The notes under the pieces are model-generated. The model searched no databases and was not told where the DNA came from. It was given only the letters and a program-made list of their open reading frames with translations. A stretch of DNA of 53,072 bases from Sphingopyxis solisilvae (GTDB taxonomy: Bacteria; Pseudomonadota; Alphaproteobacteria; Sphingomonadales; Sphingomonadaceae), in the NCBI RefSeq assembly GCF_015475875.1, contig NZ_JADKYM010000022.1:1-53072 (forward strand), read 5' to 3'. Of the stretch, positions 45,061-53,038 are shown piece after piece; within the stretch, counting starts at the first letter, position 1, and each line of letters opens with the position of its first letter. Both the position numbers and the translations under genes were made by a program.

Positions 45061-46188
45061 ATGGACCCGAACGGGATCGAGGGGCTGGACGCGCATTTCA
45101 TCGGGCGGGTGTCGCCGACCGCGCCGCGCATCCAGGCGGGCGGACATCCGTGCCAAGGCATCTATTGGACCGAGGCGGGCAAGCGGCCGAAGGTCGCGAT
45201 CATCGCCACCCACTATAATGTCGATTTTTCCGAACATTATATCGCGCCCTGGTTCGCGCGGCAGGGCTTCGGCTTCCTCGGCTGGAACACGCGTTATCGG
45301 GGGTTCGAAGATCAGTTTCTGCTCGAACATGCGGTGCTCGACATCGGCGTCGGGATGAAATGGCTGAAGGAGGAAGCGGGGGTCGAGGCGATCGTCATCC
45401 TCGGCAATTCGGGCGGCGGCTCGCTGATGGGCGCCTATCAGGCCGAAGCCATCGCACCGACGCTGACCGACCGGCTGCCATCGGTGGGGCAGGACGCGCT
45501 CGCTGAGCTTATCAAGGGCGACCTCTATATCAGCTTCAACGCGCATCAGGGGCGCCCCGAAGTGCTCACCGACTGGATGGACGCATCGGTGATCGACGAG
45601 AATGATCCGACCCTGACCGATCCCGAACTCGACCCCTTTAATCCCGACAATGGCCCGCCCTATTCGGATGCCTTCATCGCCAAATATTGCGCCGCGCAGC
45701 GCGCGCGCAACCAGCGGATCACCGACTGGGCGAAGGCCGAACTGGAGCGGCTCAATGTCGCCGGCATTCCCGACCGCATCTTTCCGATGTTTCGCTGCTG
45801 GGGCGATCTCCGCTGCGTCGATCCCGCGATCGACCCGTCGGACCGCAAGCCCAACTGGTGCTACCGCGGCGACCCGGCGCTCGCGAACCGCACGCCCAGC
45901 ATCGGCCGCGCCAATACGCTGAAGACCTGGCTCAACATGTGGAGCCTTGAAACCTCGCCATGCCAGGGACAGCCGCACCTTGCCAAGCATGACACGCCCG
46001 CGCTGGTGGTACAGGGCACCGCCGACACCGGCGTATTCCCCAGCGACGCGCGCAAGATCTTCGACTTCCTGGGCAGCAGCGACAAGCGGCTCGAATTGAT
46101 TCCCGGCGCGCATTATTTTGAGGATTCGATTGCCGAGCGGCAAAATGCGGCCGACCTTGTCGTTGCGTGGATCAGGGAGAAGCTGTGA
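45061..46188 (+). CDS. Alpha/beta hydrolase (operon gene 2)
   Basis: A 375-residue hydrolase, longer than the 250-300 usual for esterases. The nucleophile elbow is GNSGGGSL (near residue 120), the acid is Asp in QGTADTGVFPSD and the base is His in PGAHYFED. An inserted region between residues about 140 and 280 (many Asp, Pro, Trp) would form a cap over the active site. It is 27 bp after the ligase with AGGAGAG upstream and 1 bp before the kinase start. Ester, amide or thioester cleavage is possible; the substrate is unknown. Confidence 0.8.
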   Translation: MDPNGIEGLDAHFIGRVSPTAPRIQAGGHPCQGIYWTEAGKRPKVAIIATHYNVDFSEHYIAPWFARQGFGFLGWNTRYRGFEDQFLLEHAVLDIGVGMKWLKEEAGVEAIVILGNSGGGSLMGAYQAEAIAPTLTDRLPSVGQDALAELIKGDLYISFNAHQGRPEVLTDWMDASVIDENDPTLTDPELDPFNPDNGPPYSDAFIAKYCAAQRARNQRITDWAKAELERLNVAGIPDRIFPMFRCWGDLRCVDPAIDPSDRKPNWCYRGDPALANRTPSIGRANTLKTWLNMWSLETSPCQGQPHLAKHDTPALVVQGTADTGVFPSDARKIFDFLGSSDKRLELIPGAHYFEDSIAERQNAADLVVAWIREKL

Positions 46189-46189
46189 C

Positions 46190-47167
46190 GTGACGGCGGA
46201 CGCCGATATCATCGACGACCTGCGCGCCGCCGGGCTGGTGGGGGAGGGCGATGTCGTGCTCGAACCGCTCACCGGCGGCGTGTCGTGCGACGTGTGGAAG
46301 GTCGAGGTGCCGACCGGCCCGATCGTCGTCAAACGTCCGCTCGCACAATTGCGCGTCGCCGCCGAATGGCACGCGCCGATCGAGCGCGGACAGAGCGAGG
46401 TGCGCTGGCTCAAGCGCGCGCGCAGCGTCGATCCGGCGATTGCGCCCGAGGTGCTGGCTGAGCTGCCCGGCTATGGTTTTGCGATGCGTTTCCTGCCAGA
46501 CGCGCCGGTGTGGAAGGACGAGCTGATCGCGGGGCGCGTCGATGCTGGCTTTGCCGCCGCGGTGGGGAGCAGCCTTGCCGCCGTGCATTCGGCCACCGCG
46601 AACAATGATACCGACCGCGACGCTTTCGCCACCGACGCCATGTTTCGCGCGCTCAGGATCGACCCCTTCCTGCTTTATGTGGCGCAGAAGGACGCAGAGA
46701 TGGCATCCGTGCTTTACGCGCTCGCCGATAATCTGGCCGCGCGCAAGGTCGCGCTCGTCCACGGCGACGTCAGTCCCAAGAATATCCTCGTCGGCAAAGA
46801 CGGCCCCGTCTTTCTCGACGCCGAATGCGCGGTTTATGGTGATCCGGCGTTCGACCTCGCCTTCTGTACCACGCATCTGCTGCTCAAAGCGGTGTGGCTG
46901 GACGATGCCCGTCTGACCGAAGCCGCGAATGCGCTCGTCGCCGCCTATCGCGCGGGCGTCGACTGGGAGGCGGCGGACGCGCTGCTGCATCGCGCAGGCC
47001 AGCTTACGGCGGCGCTGCTTCTTGCGCGCGTCGAGGGCAAGTCGCCCGCTCCCTATCTGACCGACCCCGAACATAAGCGCATCGTGCGCGACCAGGCGCG
47101 CGCGCTTCTGCTCGCGCCGCTGCCCATCGACGCCCTTGTCGCCCATTGGAAAAGGACATCTACATGA
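46190..47167 (+). CDS. APH-family kinase, MTR-kinase-like (operon gene 3)
   Basis: A 325-residue small-molecule kinase. The catalytic loop is HGDVSPKN (residues 191-198, Brenner-type), the metal-binding Asp is in VFLDAECAVYGDPAFDLAF (209-227), and the N-lobe Lys is in PIVVKRP. The FLDAE...YGDPAFDL segment is closest to 5-methylthioribose kinases, but choline and homoserine kinases share the fold. GTG 46190 starts 1 bp after the hydrolase stop, and its own stop overlaps the enolase start by 4 bp (ATGA). It is probably the enzyme that makes the phosphorylated substrate for the following enolase-like protein (inference). Confidence 0.75.
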   Translation: MTADADIIDDLRAAGLVGEGDVVLEPLTGGVSCDVWKVEVPTGPIVVKRPLAQLRVAAEWHAPIERGQSEVRWLKRARSVDPAIAPEVLAELPGYGFAMRFLPDAPVWKDELIAGRVDAGFAAAVGSSLAAVHSATANNDTDRDAFATDAMFRALRIDPFLLYVAQKDAEMASVLYALADNLAARKVALVHGDVSPKNILVGKDGPVFLDAECAVYGDPAFDLAFCTTHLLLKAVWLDDARLTEAANALVAAYRAGVDWEAADALLHRAGQLTAALLLARVEGKSPAPYLTDPEHKRIVRDQARALLLAPLPIDALVAHWKRTST

Positions 47168-48462
47168 CGTCGCGTATCGCCGCGGTCACCGGCCGCCAGC
47201 TTTGGGATTCGCGCGGGCGCCCGACCGTCGAGGCCGAAGTCACCCTCGAAGCGGGCGCGGTCGGCCGCGCCATCGCCCCCGCGGGCGCGTCGCGCGGCGC
47301 GCATGAGGCAATCGACCTGCGCGACGGCGGCACCGCCTTTGGCGGCTTCGGCGTGAACCGCGCGGTCGCGGGTATCGGCGCCGAGATTGCGGGTGCGATC
47401 ACCGGTATGGACGCGCGCGTTCAGGCGGCGGTGGACAAGGTCTTGTGCGAACTCGACGGCACGCCGAACAAGGCGCGGCTGGGCGCAAACGCGGTCGTTG
47501 CGGTGTCGATGGCGGTGCTTCACGCTGCGGCGGTGGATGCGCGCGCGCCGCTTTGGCGCTATCTCGCGGATGGGCGCAAGGTGCGCGTGCCGCTGCCCGA
47601 AATCCAGATTTTCGGCGGCGGCGCGCACGCCGGGCGGCGCACCGATGTGCAGGATTTCATGGTGATGTGCCCGACCGCGGGCAGCTTCCGCCGCGCGCTC
47701 GAGATCACCGACGATGTCTATCGCGCCGCAGGCAGGTTGATGGAAGCCAAGGGCCCGTTGTCGGGCGTCGCCGACGAGGGCGGCTGGTGGCCCAATTTTG
47801 CGTCGAACGAGGATGCGCTGGACACGCTGACGAAGGCCATCGAGGCGAGCGGGCACCGCGCGGGCGAGGAGGTGTTCATCTCGCTCGACATCGCGGCGAA
47901 CGAATTGGGCGATGCGGACGGCTACACGCTTGCGCTCGACGACGGGCGGCTGTCGGGCGAAGACATGGCGGCGCGCATCGTCGAATGGGCCGGGCGCTAC
48001 CCAATCCTGTCGATTGAGGATCCCGCGGGGCAGGACGACTGGACGACGATGGCGGCGGTCACTGCGGCGATCGGCGAGCGGGTGCAGATCATCGGCGACG
48101 ATGTGCTCGTCACCAATGCCGATCGTGTGGAACGCGCGGCCGAAGCGGCGGTGTGCAACGCTGCGCTCATCAAGGTCAACCAGGTCGGCACGGTGACCGA
48201 GGCCAAGGCCGCGCTTGATGCCGCCACGCGGCGCGGCTGGGGCGCCATCGTCTCCGCGCGCTCGGGCGAGAGCGAGGACATCACCATCGCCCATCTGGCG
48301 ACCGGCTGGGATGCCGGGCAGTTGAAGGTTGGCAGCTTTACAAGGTCCGAACGCATGGCGAAGTGGAACGAGATGCTGCGGATCGAAGAGTCGATGGGTG
48401 CCGACGCCGAGTTTGCAGGCTTTTCGGCCTTTGCGGGGTCGATCGGACGGGTGACGGCATGA
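47164..48462 (+). CDS. Divergent enolase-like protein (operon gene 4)
   Basis: A 432-residue enolase homologue of full length. Retained: His155, Glu205 (ADEGG), metal ligands Asp242, Glu285, Asp312, the base Lys337 (LIKVNQVGT) and Lys388 (GQLKVGS). Changed compared with housekeeping enolase: Glu168-equivalent is Asp164 (QDF instead of QEF), the His before RSG is Ala365 (SARSGES instead of SHRSGET), and NGG is GGG. This preserves the elimination chemistry on a 2-phospho acid while altering the pocket, so a substrate other than 2-phosphoglycerate is likely. The operon context, coupled to a kinase and a 2-hydroxyacid dehydrogenase, supports that. ATG 47164 follows AAAAGGA. Confidence 0.85.
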   Translation: MTSRIAAVTGRQLWDSRGRPTVEAEVTLEAGAVGRAIAPAGASRGAHEAIDLRDGGTAFGGFGVNRAVAGIGAEIAGAITGMDARVQAAVDKVLCELDGTPNKARLGANAVVAVSMAVLHAAAVDARAPLWRYLADGRKVRVPLPEIQIFGGGAHAGRRTDVQDFMVMCPTAGSFRRALEITDDVYRAAGRLMEAKGPLSGVADEGGWWPNFASNEDALDTLTKAIEASGHRAGEEVFISLDIAANELGDADGYTLALDDGRLSGEDMAARIVEWAGRYPILSIEDPAGQDDWTTMAAVTAAIGERVQIIGDDVLVTNADRVERAAEAAVCNAALIKVNQVGTVTEAKAALDAATRRGWGAIVSARSGESEDITIAHLATGWDAGQLKVGSFTRSERMAKWNEMLRIEESMGADAEFAGFSAFAGSIGRVTA

Positions 48463-49379
48463 TCGTCCTCCACGCGCGCCCGAGTCCGGGTTTTCGCGAG
48501 GCGGTTGACACGATCTTCGCCCCCGGCACCGTCGTCCATGTCGATGAGGCGGCGCCGCTCGACGATGTCGCATCCGACATCACCGCGCTGCTCCACGTGT
48601 TGACTCCGGTCACACCCGAATTCATCGCCTCGGCGCCCAAGCTCAAATTGATCCAGAAGCTCGGTGTCGGAGTGAACACCATCGCGCTCGACGCCGCACG
48701 CGATCATGGCGTTGCGGTGTGCAACATGCCCGGCACCAACAGCCAGGCGGTCGCCGAAATGGCGCTGTCGCTGATGATGGCGGTGCTGCGCCGCACCTGT
48801 TTCTTCGACGCGCGGACGCGCGCGGGCGAGGGCTGGACCGCCGACCCGTCGGAGCTCGATGCGGTGGGCGAAATCGCGGGGCGCACCATCGGCCTCGTCG
48901 GCTTCGGCCATTCGGCGCAGCGGCTCGCGCCAGTGCTGGCGGCGCTCGGGGCGACCGTCGTCTATACGGCGCGCAGTCCGCGTGACGTGCCGTATGAATT
49001 TCTGCCGCTCGATCGCCTGCTCGCGCAAAGCGACATCGTGTCGCTGCACATCCCGCTGACTAACGAGACGCGCGCCAGACTCGATCCCTTCGCGATGAAA
49101 CGCGGTGCGGTGCTGGTGAACACCGCACGCGGCGAGTTGGTCGATGAGGCGCAGCTCGTCGAAGCGTTGTCTACCGGCCATCTGCGCGGCGCCGGGCTCG
49201 ACGTTTTCGCCGAAGAACCGCTGCCGCGCGGCCACCCGCTGCTCGGCCTGCCGAATGCGGTGCTCGCGCCGCATATCGCCTGGCTCACCCCCGAAACGCT
49301 CGTGCGCAGCCTGACGGTGGCGCAGGAGAATTGCCGCCGACTTGAGGTCGGCGAACCTCTCCTGCATCAGGTGGTCTAA
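48459..49379 (+). CDS. D-2-hydroxyacid dehydrogenase (operon gene 5)
   Basis: A 306-residue NAD(P)-dependent dehydrogenase: Rossmann motif GLVGFGHSAQRLAPVLAALG (GxGxxG form GFGHSA), NTARGELVDEAQLVEAL with catalytic Arg, GLDVFAEEPLPRGHPLLGLPN with catalytic Glu, and APHIAWLTPE with catalytic His. It interconverts a 2-oxo acid and a D-2-hydroxy acid. ATG 48459 overlaps the enolase stop (ATGA) and its TAA shares a base with the next start. It is thus tightly coupled; it could produce or consume the hydroxy acid handled by the kinase and enolase. Confidence 0.9.
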   Translation: MIVLHARPSPGFREAVDTIFAPGTVVHVDEAAPLDDVASDITALLHVLTPVTPEFIASAPKLKLIQKLGVGVNTIALDAARDHGVAVCNMPGTNSQAVAEMALSLMMAVLRRTCFFDARTRAGEGWTADPSELDAVGEIAGRTIGLVGFGHSAQRLAPVLAALGATVVYTARSPRDVPYEFLPLDRLLAQSDIVSLHIPLTNETRARLDPFAMKRGAVLVNTARGELVDEAQLVEALSTGHLRGAGLDVFAEEPLPRGHPLLGLPNAVLAPHIAWLTPETLVRSLTVAQENCRRLEVGEPLLHQVV

Positions 49380-50071
49380 TGTCGCTCCCCATCGTCCTCA
49401 TCACCGGCCAGCTGCTCACCGATGCTGTATGGCAACCCCTGCTCGACGCCTGGCCCGACCGCGAAATCATCGTCGCCGACAACCGCAGCGACGACACGAT
49501 CGCGGGCTTCGCGCAGCGCCTGCTGGGTAATGCCCCGCCGAAATTCGCGCTGGTCGCCCACGCCATGGGCGGCTTCGTCGCGTTCGAGGTGATGCGCCGC
49601 GCACCGGGGTGCGTCGCAAAACTCGCGCTGATCTCGACGCTCGCCTCGGCCGATGGTCCGGCGCAGACCGCGCGGCGGCAGGGTTATATTGATCTCGTGC
49701 AAAGCGGGCGTTTCGATCAGGTGGTCGAGGAACGCATTCCGATCCTTTTCCCTGAGGAAAAGCGGAACGACGCGCGCTTGCTCGGTATCGCCCGTCAAAT
49801 GGCTGCCGACACCGGCGCCGACACCTTCCTCGCGCAGCAGCGCGCGATCATGGCGCGCATCGACAGCCGCCCGCGCCTCGTCGAAATTGCGGTGCCGACA
49901 TTGCTGATCTGGGGCGAGCAGGATGGCATCACCAGCCGCGCGCACCATGAGGAGATTGCGGACGCTATCCCCGGCGCGCGGTTGGAGGTGATTCCTGGCA
50001 CGGGCCACCTCCCGACCATCGAGGCGCCCGACGTGGTGGTGCCGTTGCTCAGGGAATTTGTGGACCATTGA
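49379..50071 (+). CDS. Alpha/beta hydrolase (operon gene 6)
   Basis: A 230-residue compact hydrolase: nucleophile Ser is replaced in the elbow AHAMGG (Ala-His-Ala-Met, where His-Ser-Met is normal), with Asp in GEQDGITS and His in GTGHLPTIEAP present. The missing Ser in an otherwise ordinary fold suggests either a non-hydrolytic role or an unusual nucleophile; a sequencing error cannot be excluded. It ends the operon and is followed by a family A repeat. Similar C-terminal hydrolases cut thioesters or C-C bonds. Confidence 0.75.
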   Translation: MSLPIVLITGQLLTDAVWQPLLDAWPDREIIVADNRSDDTIAGFAQRLLGNAPPKFALVAHAMGGFVAFEVMRRAPGCVAKLALISTLASADGPAQTARRQGYIDLVQSGRFDQVVEERIPILFPEEKRNDARLLGIARQMAADTGADTFLAQQRAIMARIDSRPRLVEIAVPTLLIWGEQDGITSRAHHEEIADAIPGARLEVIPGTGHLPTIEAPDVVVPLLREFVDH

Positions 50072-50075
50072 ACTT

Positions 50076-50152
50076 CGTCATTGCGAGCGCAGCGAAGCAA
50101 TCCAGAGCCCGCGTAGACCGCCCTGGATTGCTTCGCTGCGCTCGCAATGACG
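50076..50152. repeat. Palindromic repeat, family A (copy 2)
   Basis: Perfect 30-bp arms (50076-50105, 50123-50152) with a 17-base loop, sitting between two convergent genes. It is the same family as 9394-9469, with identical outer CGTCATTGCGAGCG. The position suits a shared bidirectional transcript end. Confidence 0.88.
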
Positions 50153-50159
50153 AGTGGAG

Positions 50160-51212
50160 TTAGCTCAGCTCCGCCCGCACCATCGCCGCGCCGTCGACCA
50201 TCGCCTTCAGCTTCGCTTGGCTATGCGCACGGCTGTGATATTTCATGCCGCAATCGGGCGCGATCCACAGCCGCTGTGCGTCGACATGGCGCAGTGCCGC
50301 GCGGATACGGTCCGCAACCACCTCGGGCGTTTCGACCTCGGGCACCGACAGATCCAGCACGCCGTACATGATCGTCTTGGTCGGCAATTCTTCGAGGATC
50401 GCAGGGTCGAGCCCCGGCTGCGCCGCTTCGATCGAGATCACATCGACATTCGACGCTTCGAGTTCGGCAAGAAAGTCATAGGCCTTGGGCTTCGGCCCCG
50501 TCGTCCCCGCGCCGTGATGCACCAGCGCATAGCCGAAACAGATGTGCAGCGCGGTCATCCCGCCGACGCCGTCGAGCGCGCGATTGATCGCTTCGATCGC
50601 ATAGGCATTCGCCTCGGCGGCGCGCGCCTGCAAATAGGGTTCGTCGAGCTGGACGACGTCGACGCCCGCGGCGAACAGATCCTTCACCTCGGCATTGACC
50701 GCATCGGCATAGTCCATCGCGAGCGACCGTGCGTCGGGATAATATCCATTCTCCGCCTGCTGCGTCATCGTGAAGGGGCCAGGCAGAGTGAGTTTCACGG
50801 GCTTGGTCGAATGCCGCCGCAGGAACGCCGCATCCTGCGCCTCGATCGGCGCGACACGGCGGATCGGCCCCGACACCAGCGGCACCGGATTGGCGTTGCC
50901 CGTGCGGTCGATCGCCGTGCCATGCTTCTGGCGGTCGATGCCCGACAGCGCGGTCGCAAGGCGGTTCGAATAGCTTTCGCGGCGCATCTCGCCGTCGCCG
51001 ACGATGTCGATGCCCAGCTCCTCCTGGTCGCGGATTGCCATCAACGTCGCGGCCTCCTGCGCGTCGGCGAGCCAAGGCTGCGGGATGCGCCATAGTGTCT
51101 CGGCGCGCACGCGCGGGGGCAGGCTGGCCTTCAGCCGCTCGCGGTCGATCAGCCAGTCAGGCTGGGGGTAGCTTCCGACGATGGTTGTCGGCAATAAGGG
51201 GCGGTCGAACAA
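50160..51212 (-). CDS. MetE-like zinc methyltransferase (C-terminal-domain type)
   Basis: This protein of about 350 residues is homologous to the C-terminal catalytic barrel of cobalamin-independent methionine synthase, without the N-terminal half. The zinc ligands are present: HxC in TALHICFGY, Glu in ISIEAAQPG, Cys in IAPDCGMK, numbered about 223, 225, 262 and 321 from the chosen start. Such stand-alone forms move a methyl or alkyl group to a thiol. They include Archaea-type methionine synthases and epoxyalkane-CoM transferases. TTG 51212 is preceded by AGAGGA at 6 bp; a TTG at 51218 is too close to it. It is divergent from an acyl-CoA ligase across site 5. Confidence 0.88.
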   Translation of the reverse strand: MFDRPLLPTTIVGSYPQPDWLIDRERLKASLPPRVRAETLWRIPQPWLADAQEAATLMAIRDQEELGIDIVGDGEMRRESYSNRLATALSGIDRQKHGTAIDRTGNANPVPLVSGPIRRVAPIEAQDAAFLRRHSTKPVKLTLPGPFTMTQQAENGYYPDARSLAMDYADAVNAEVKDLFAAGVDVVQLDEPYLQARAAEANAYAIEAINRALDGVGGMTALHICFGYALVHHGAGTTGPKPKAYDFLAELEASNVDVISIEAAQPGLDPAILEELPTKTIMYGVLDLSVPEVETPEVVADRIRAALRHVDAQRLWIAPDCGMKYHSRAHSQAKLKAMVDGAAMVRAELS

Positions 51213-51249
51213 GGCCAATCCTCTCGAATTTTTATCTGGCCAAGCATTT

Positions 51250-51265
51250 GCTTAGTATTCTATCT
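51250..51265. promoter_or_regulatory. Operator GCTTAG-TATT-CTATCT (site 5)
   Basis: In the 86-bp gap between the divergent MetE-like and acyl-CoA ligase genes. It matches site 4 at 14 of 16 positions and keeps TTAG and CTA. It would control both genes, extending the regulon beyond the six-gene operon. Confidence 0.65.
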
Positions 51266-51298
51266 AATTCAAGTCGAAACGACGGTTGGGAGAGCAAA

Positions 51299-52864
51299 AT
51301 GATCGATCTGGAGGCCATCCGGACGCTGGCGGATATTCCGGCGGCGCAGGCGCGCGTGCGCGGGCAGGCCACGGCGGTGAAATTCGGGGATCGCGAAACG
51401 AGCTTTGCGGACCTTGATGCGGCGTCGAACCGCATCGCCCATGCACTGATCGCGGCGGGCGTGGCGCCCGGCGATCGCGTGTCGGCGCTGACCAAGAATC
51501 ACGACAGCTGGTATCCGCTCTTTTTCGGCAGCGCGCGCGCGCGCGCCTGCTTCGGGCCGATCAACAACCGCCTCGCGCCTGTTGAGATCGGCTTCATTCT
51601 TGGCGATGCGGAGCCGAAGCTGTTGTTCGTGGGGGAGGATTTCTTCGACTGCGCGCTCGCGGCCGTCGCCGACCTGCCGTCGGCGCCGCGGCTGATCGCG
51701 CTTTATGGCGCGCATCCGGCGTTCGAGCCGCTCGAAAGCTGGCTAGGCAGCGCGTCCGACGCCGCGCCCGCCGACGCGCCGCAGCTGTCCGATGATGTGC
51801 TCCAGCTTTACACCAGCGGCACCACCGGACTGCCCAAGGGCGTCGTTCTGACCAACGCCAATTACCGCACTTTTCTGGAGGCCGCGACCAAGGTCGACGG
51901 CTTTGCTTATGGCGAGGATGAGACGGTGATGATCGTTATGCCGCTCTTTCACGTCGCGGGGACGAACGTCAGCTTTTCGGGGCTGGCGCAGGGCGGACGG
52001 CTCGTGCTGGTCAAGGATTTTACTCCCGCCGATGCCGTGCGGATGCTCCGCGAGGAGGATGTCGCGCACGCCTTCCTTGCGCCTGCGATGATCCAGATGA
52101 TGCTGCTCGATCCCGCGGCGGGCGCGGGGGGCTATCCGCAGCTCAAATCGATCGCATACGGCGCCTCGCCGATCGCCAAGGACGTGCTGCGCCGCGCGCG
52201 CGCGACCTTCGGGTGCGATTTCGTGCAGTTTTACGGGATGACCGAATCGGCAGGCGGCGGATCGTATCTTTCGCCCAGCGATCATGACTTGCCCGGCAAA
52301 CTCACCTCGTGCGGCAAGCCCTGGCCCGAAGTCGATATGGCGATCCTGGACGGCGAGGGCGGCGAGCTGGGCGATGGCGAAATCGGCGAGATCGCCATCC
52401 GCGGCGGCATCGTCATGAAAGGCTATTGGAACCGGGCCGCCGCAACGGAGGAAACGCTCGCGGGTGGCTGGCTGCACACCGGCGACGTCGGCTATCGCGA
52501 CGCCGACGGTTTTTATTATGTCCACGACCGGATCAAGGACATGATCGTGTCGGGCGGCGAAAATGTCTATCCGGCCGAGGTCGAGAGCGCGATCATGGGC
52601 TGTCCCGGCGTCGCCGACGTCGCGGTGATCGGGGTGCCCGACGACAAATGGGGCGAGGGGGTGAAGGCGCTCGTCGTCCCCGCCGCAGGCGCCGCGCCCG
52701 ACCCCGCCGCGATCATCGCCTGGGCGCGCGAGCGGATTGCGGCGTACAAGGTACCCAAGAGCATCGAATTCATCGACGCGCTGCCGCGCAATCCGTCGGG
52801 CAAGGTGCTGCGCCGCGAACTGCGCGCGCCCTATTGGGAAGGACGCGATCGCGCGGTGGGGTGA
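51299..52864 (+). CDS. Acyl-CoA ligase (second), divergent from MetE-like gene
   Basis: A 521-residue adenylate-forming enzyme: LYTSGTTGLPKGVVLTNAN is the AMP-binding loop, FYGMTESAGGGS the A5 motif, GWLHTGDVGYRDADGFYYVHDRIKDMIVSGGENVYPAEVE, and the terminal Lys in NPSGKVLRREL. Typical of long-chain/aryl acyl-CoA synthetases; it differs from the first ligase in length and active-site residues, so probably takes another acid. ATG 51299 follows GGGAGAGC. It is the rightward target of site 5. Confidence 0.9.
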   Translation: MIDLEAIRTLADIPAAQARVRGQATAVKFGDRETSFADLDAASNRIAHALIAAGVAPGDRVSALTKNHDSWYPLFFGSARARACFGPINNRLAPVEIGFILGDAEPKLLFVGEDFFDCALAAVADLPSAPRLIALYGAHPAFEPLESWLGSASDAAPADAPQLSDDVLQLYTSGTTGLPKGVVLTNANYRTFLEAATKVDGFAYGEDETVMIVMPLFHVAGTNVSFSGLAQGGRLVLVKDFTPADAVRMLREEDVAHAFLAPAMIQMMLLDPAAGAGGYPQLKSIAYGASPIAKDVLRRARATFGCDFVQFYGMTESAGGGSYLSPSDHDLPGKLTSCGKPWPEVDMAILDGEGGELGDGEIGEIAIRGGIVMKGYWNRAAATEETLAGGWLHTGDVGYRDADGFYYVHDRIKDMIVSGGENVYPAEVESAIMGCPGVADVAVIGVPDDKWGEGVKALVVPAAGAAPDPAAIIAWARERIAAYKVPKSIEFIDALPRNPSGKVLRRELRAPYWEGRDRAVG

Positions 52865-52904
52865 CGCGAAGGCGCAGGTTCGTGGAGTAGGCGGACGTTT
52901 CGAA

Positions 52905-53038
52905 TCCTCCCCATCGACTTGCGATGGGGAGGTGGCAGCGCGAAGCGCTGACGGAGGGGCCATTACGCGGACGTTGCTACCCCTCCACCACCGCCTGCGG
53001 CGGCGGTCCCCCTCCCCATCGCAAGTCGATGGGGAGGA
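52905..53038. repeat. Compound palindromic repeat, family B (copy 2)
   Basis: Perfect 28-bp inverted arms (52905-52932 and 53011-53038), each itself forming a short hairpin (CCTCCCCATCG/CGATGGGGAGG). The interior carries GAGGGGCCAT and CCCTCCACCACCGCCTGCGG, matching the copy at 9500-9639 in reverse orientation. It lies 40 bp after the ligase stop and extends close to the window edge. Confidence 0.8.

Noticed and set aside
46190..48462. Methionine salvage (MTR kinase plus enolase step)
   Set aside because: The enolase here belongs to the glycolytic enolase family, not the RuBisCO-like or enolase-phosphatase types of that pathway, and mtnA, mtnB and mtnD are absent.
43399..49379. Phosphonate (phosphinothricin-type) biosynthesis, because enolase-like, aconitase-like and D-2-hydroxyacid dehydrogenase homologues occur together there
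   Set aside because: No PEP mutase, phosphonopyruvate decarboxylase or nucleotidyltransferase is in the window, so phosphonate chemistry is unsupported.
43399..51212. DMSP demethylation or cleavage cluster, suggested by the DmdB-like ligase and MetE-like protein
   Set aside because: No DmdA, DmdC, DmdD or DMSP lyase homologue is present; the enolase and kinase have no place in that route.
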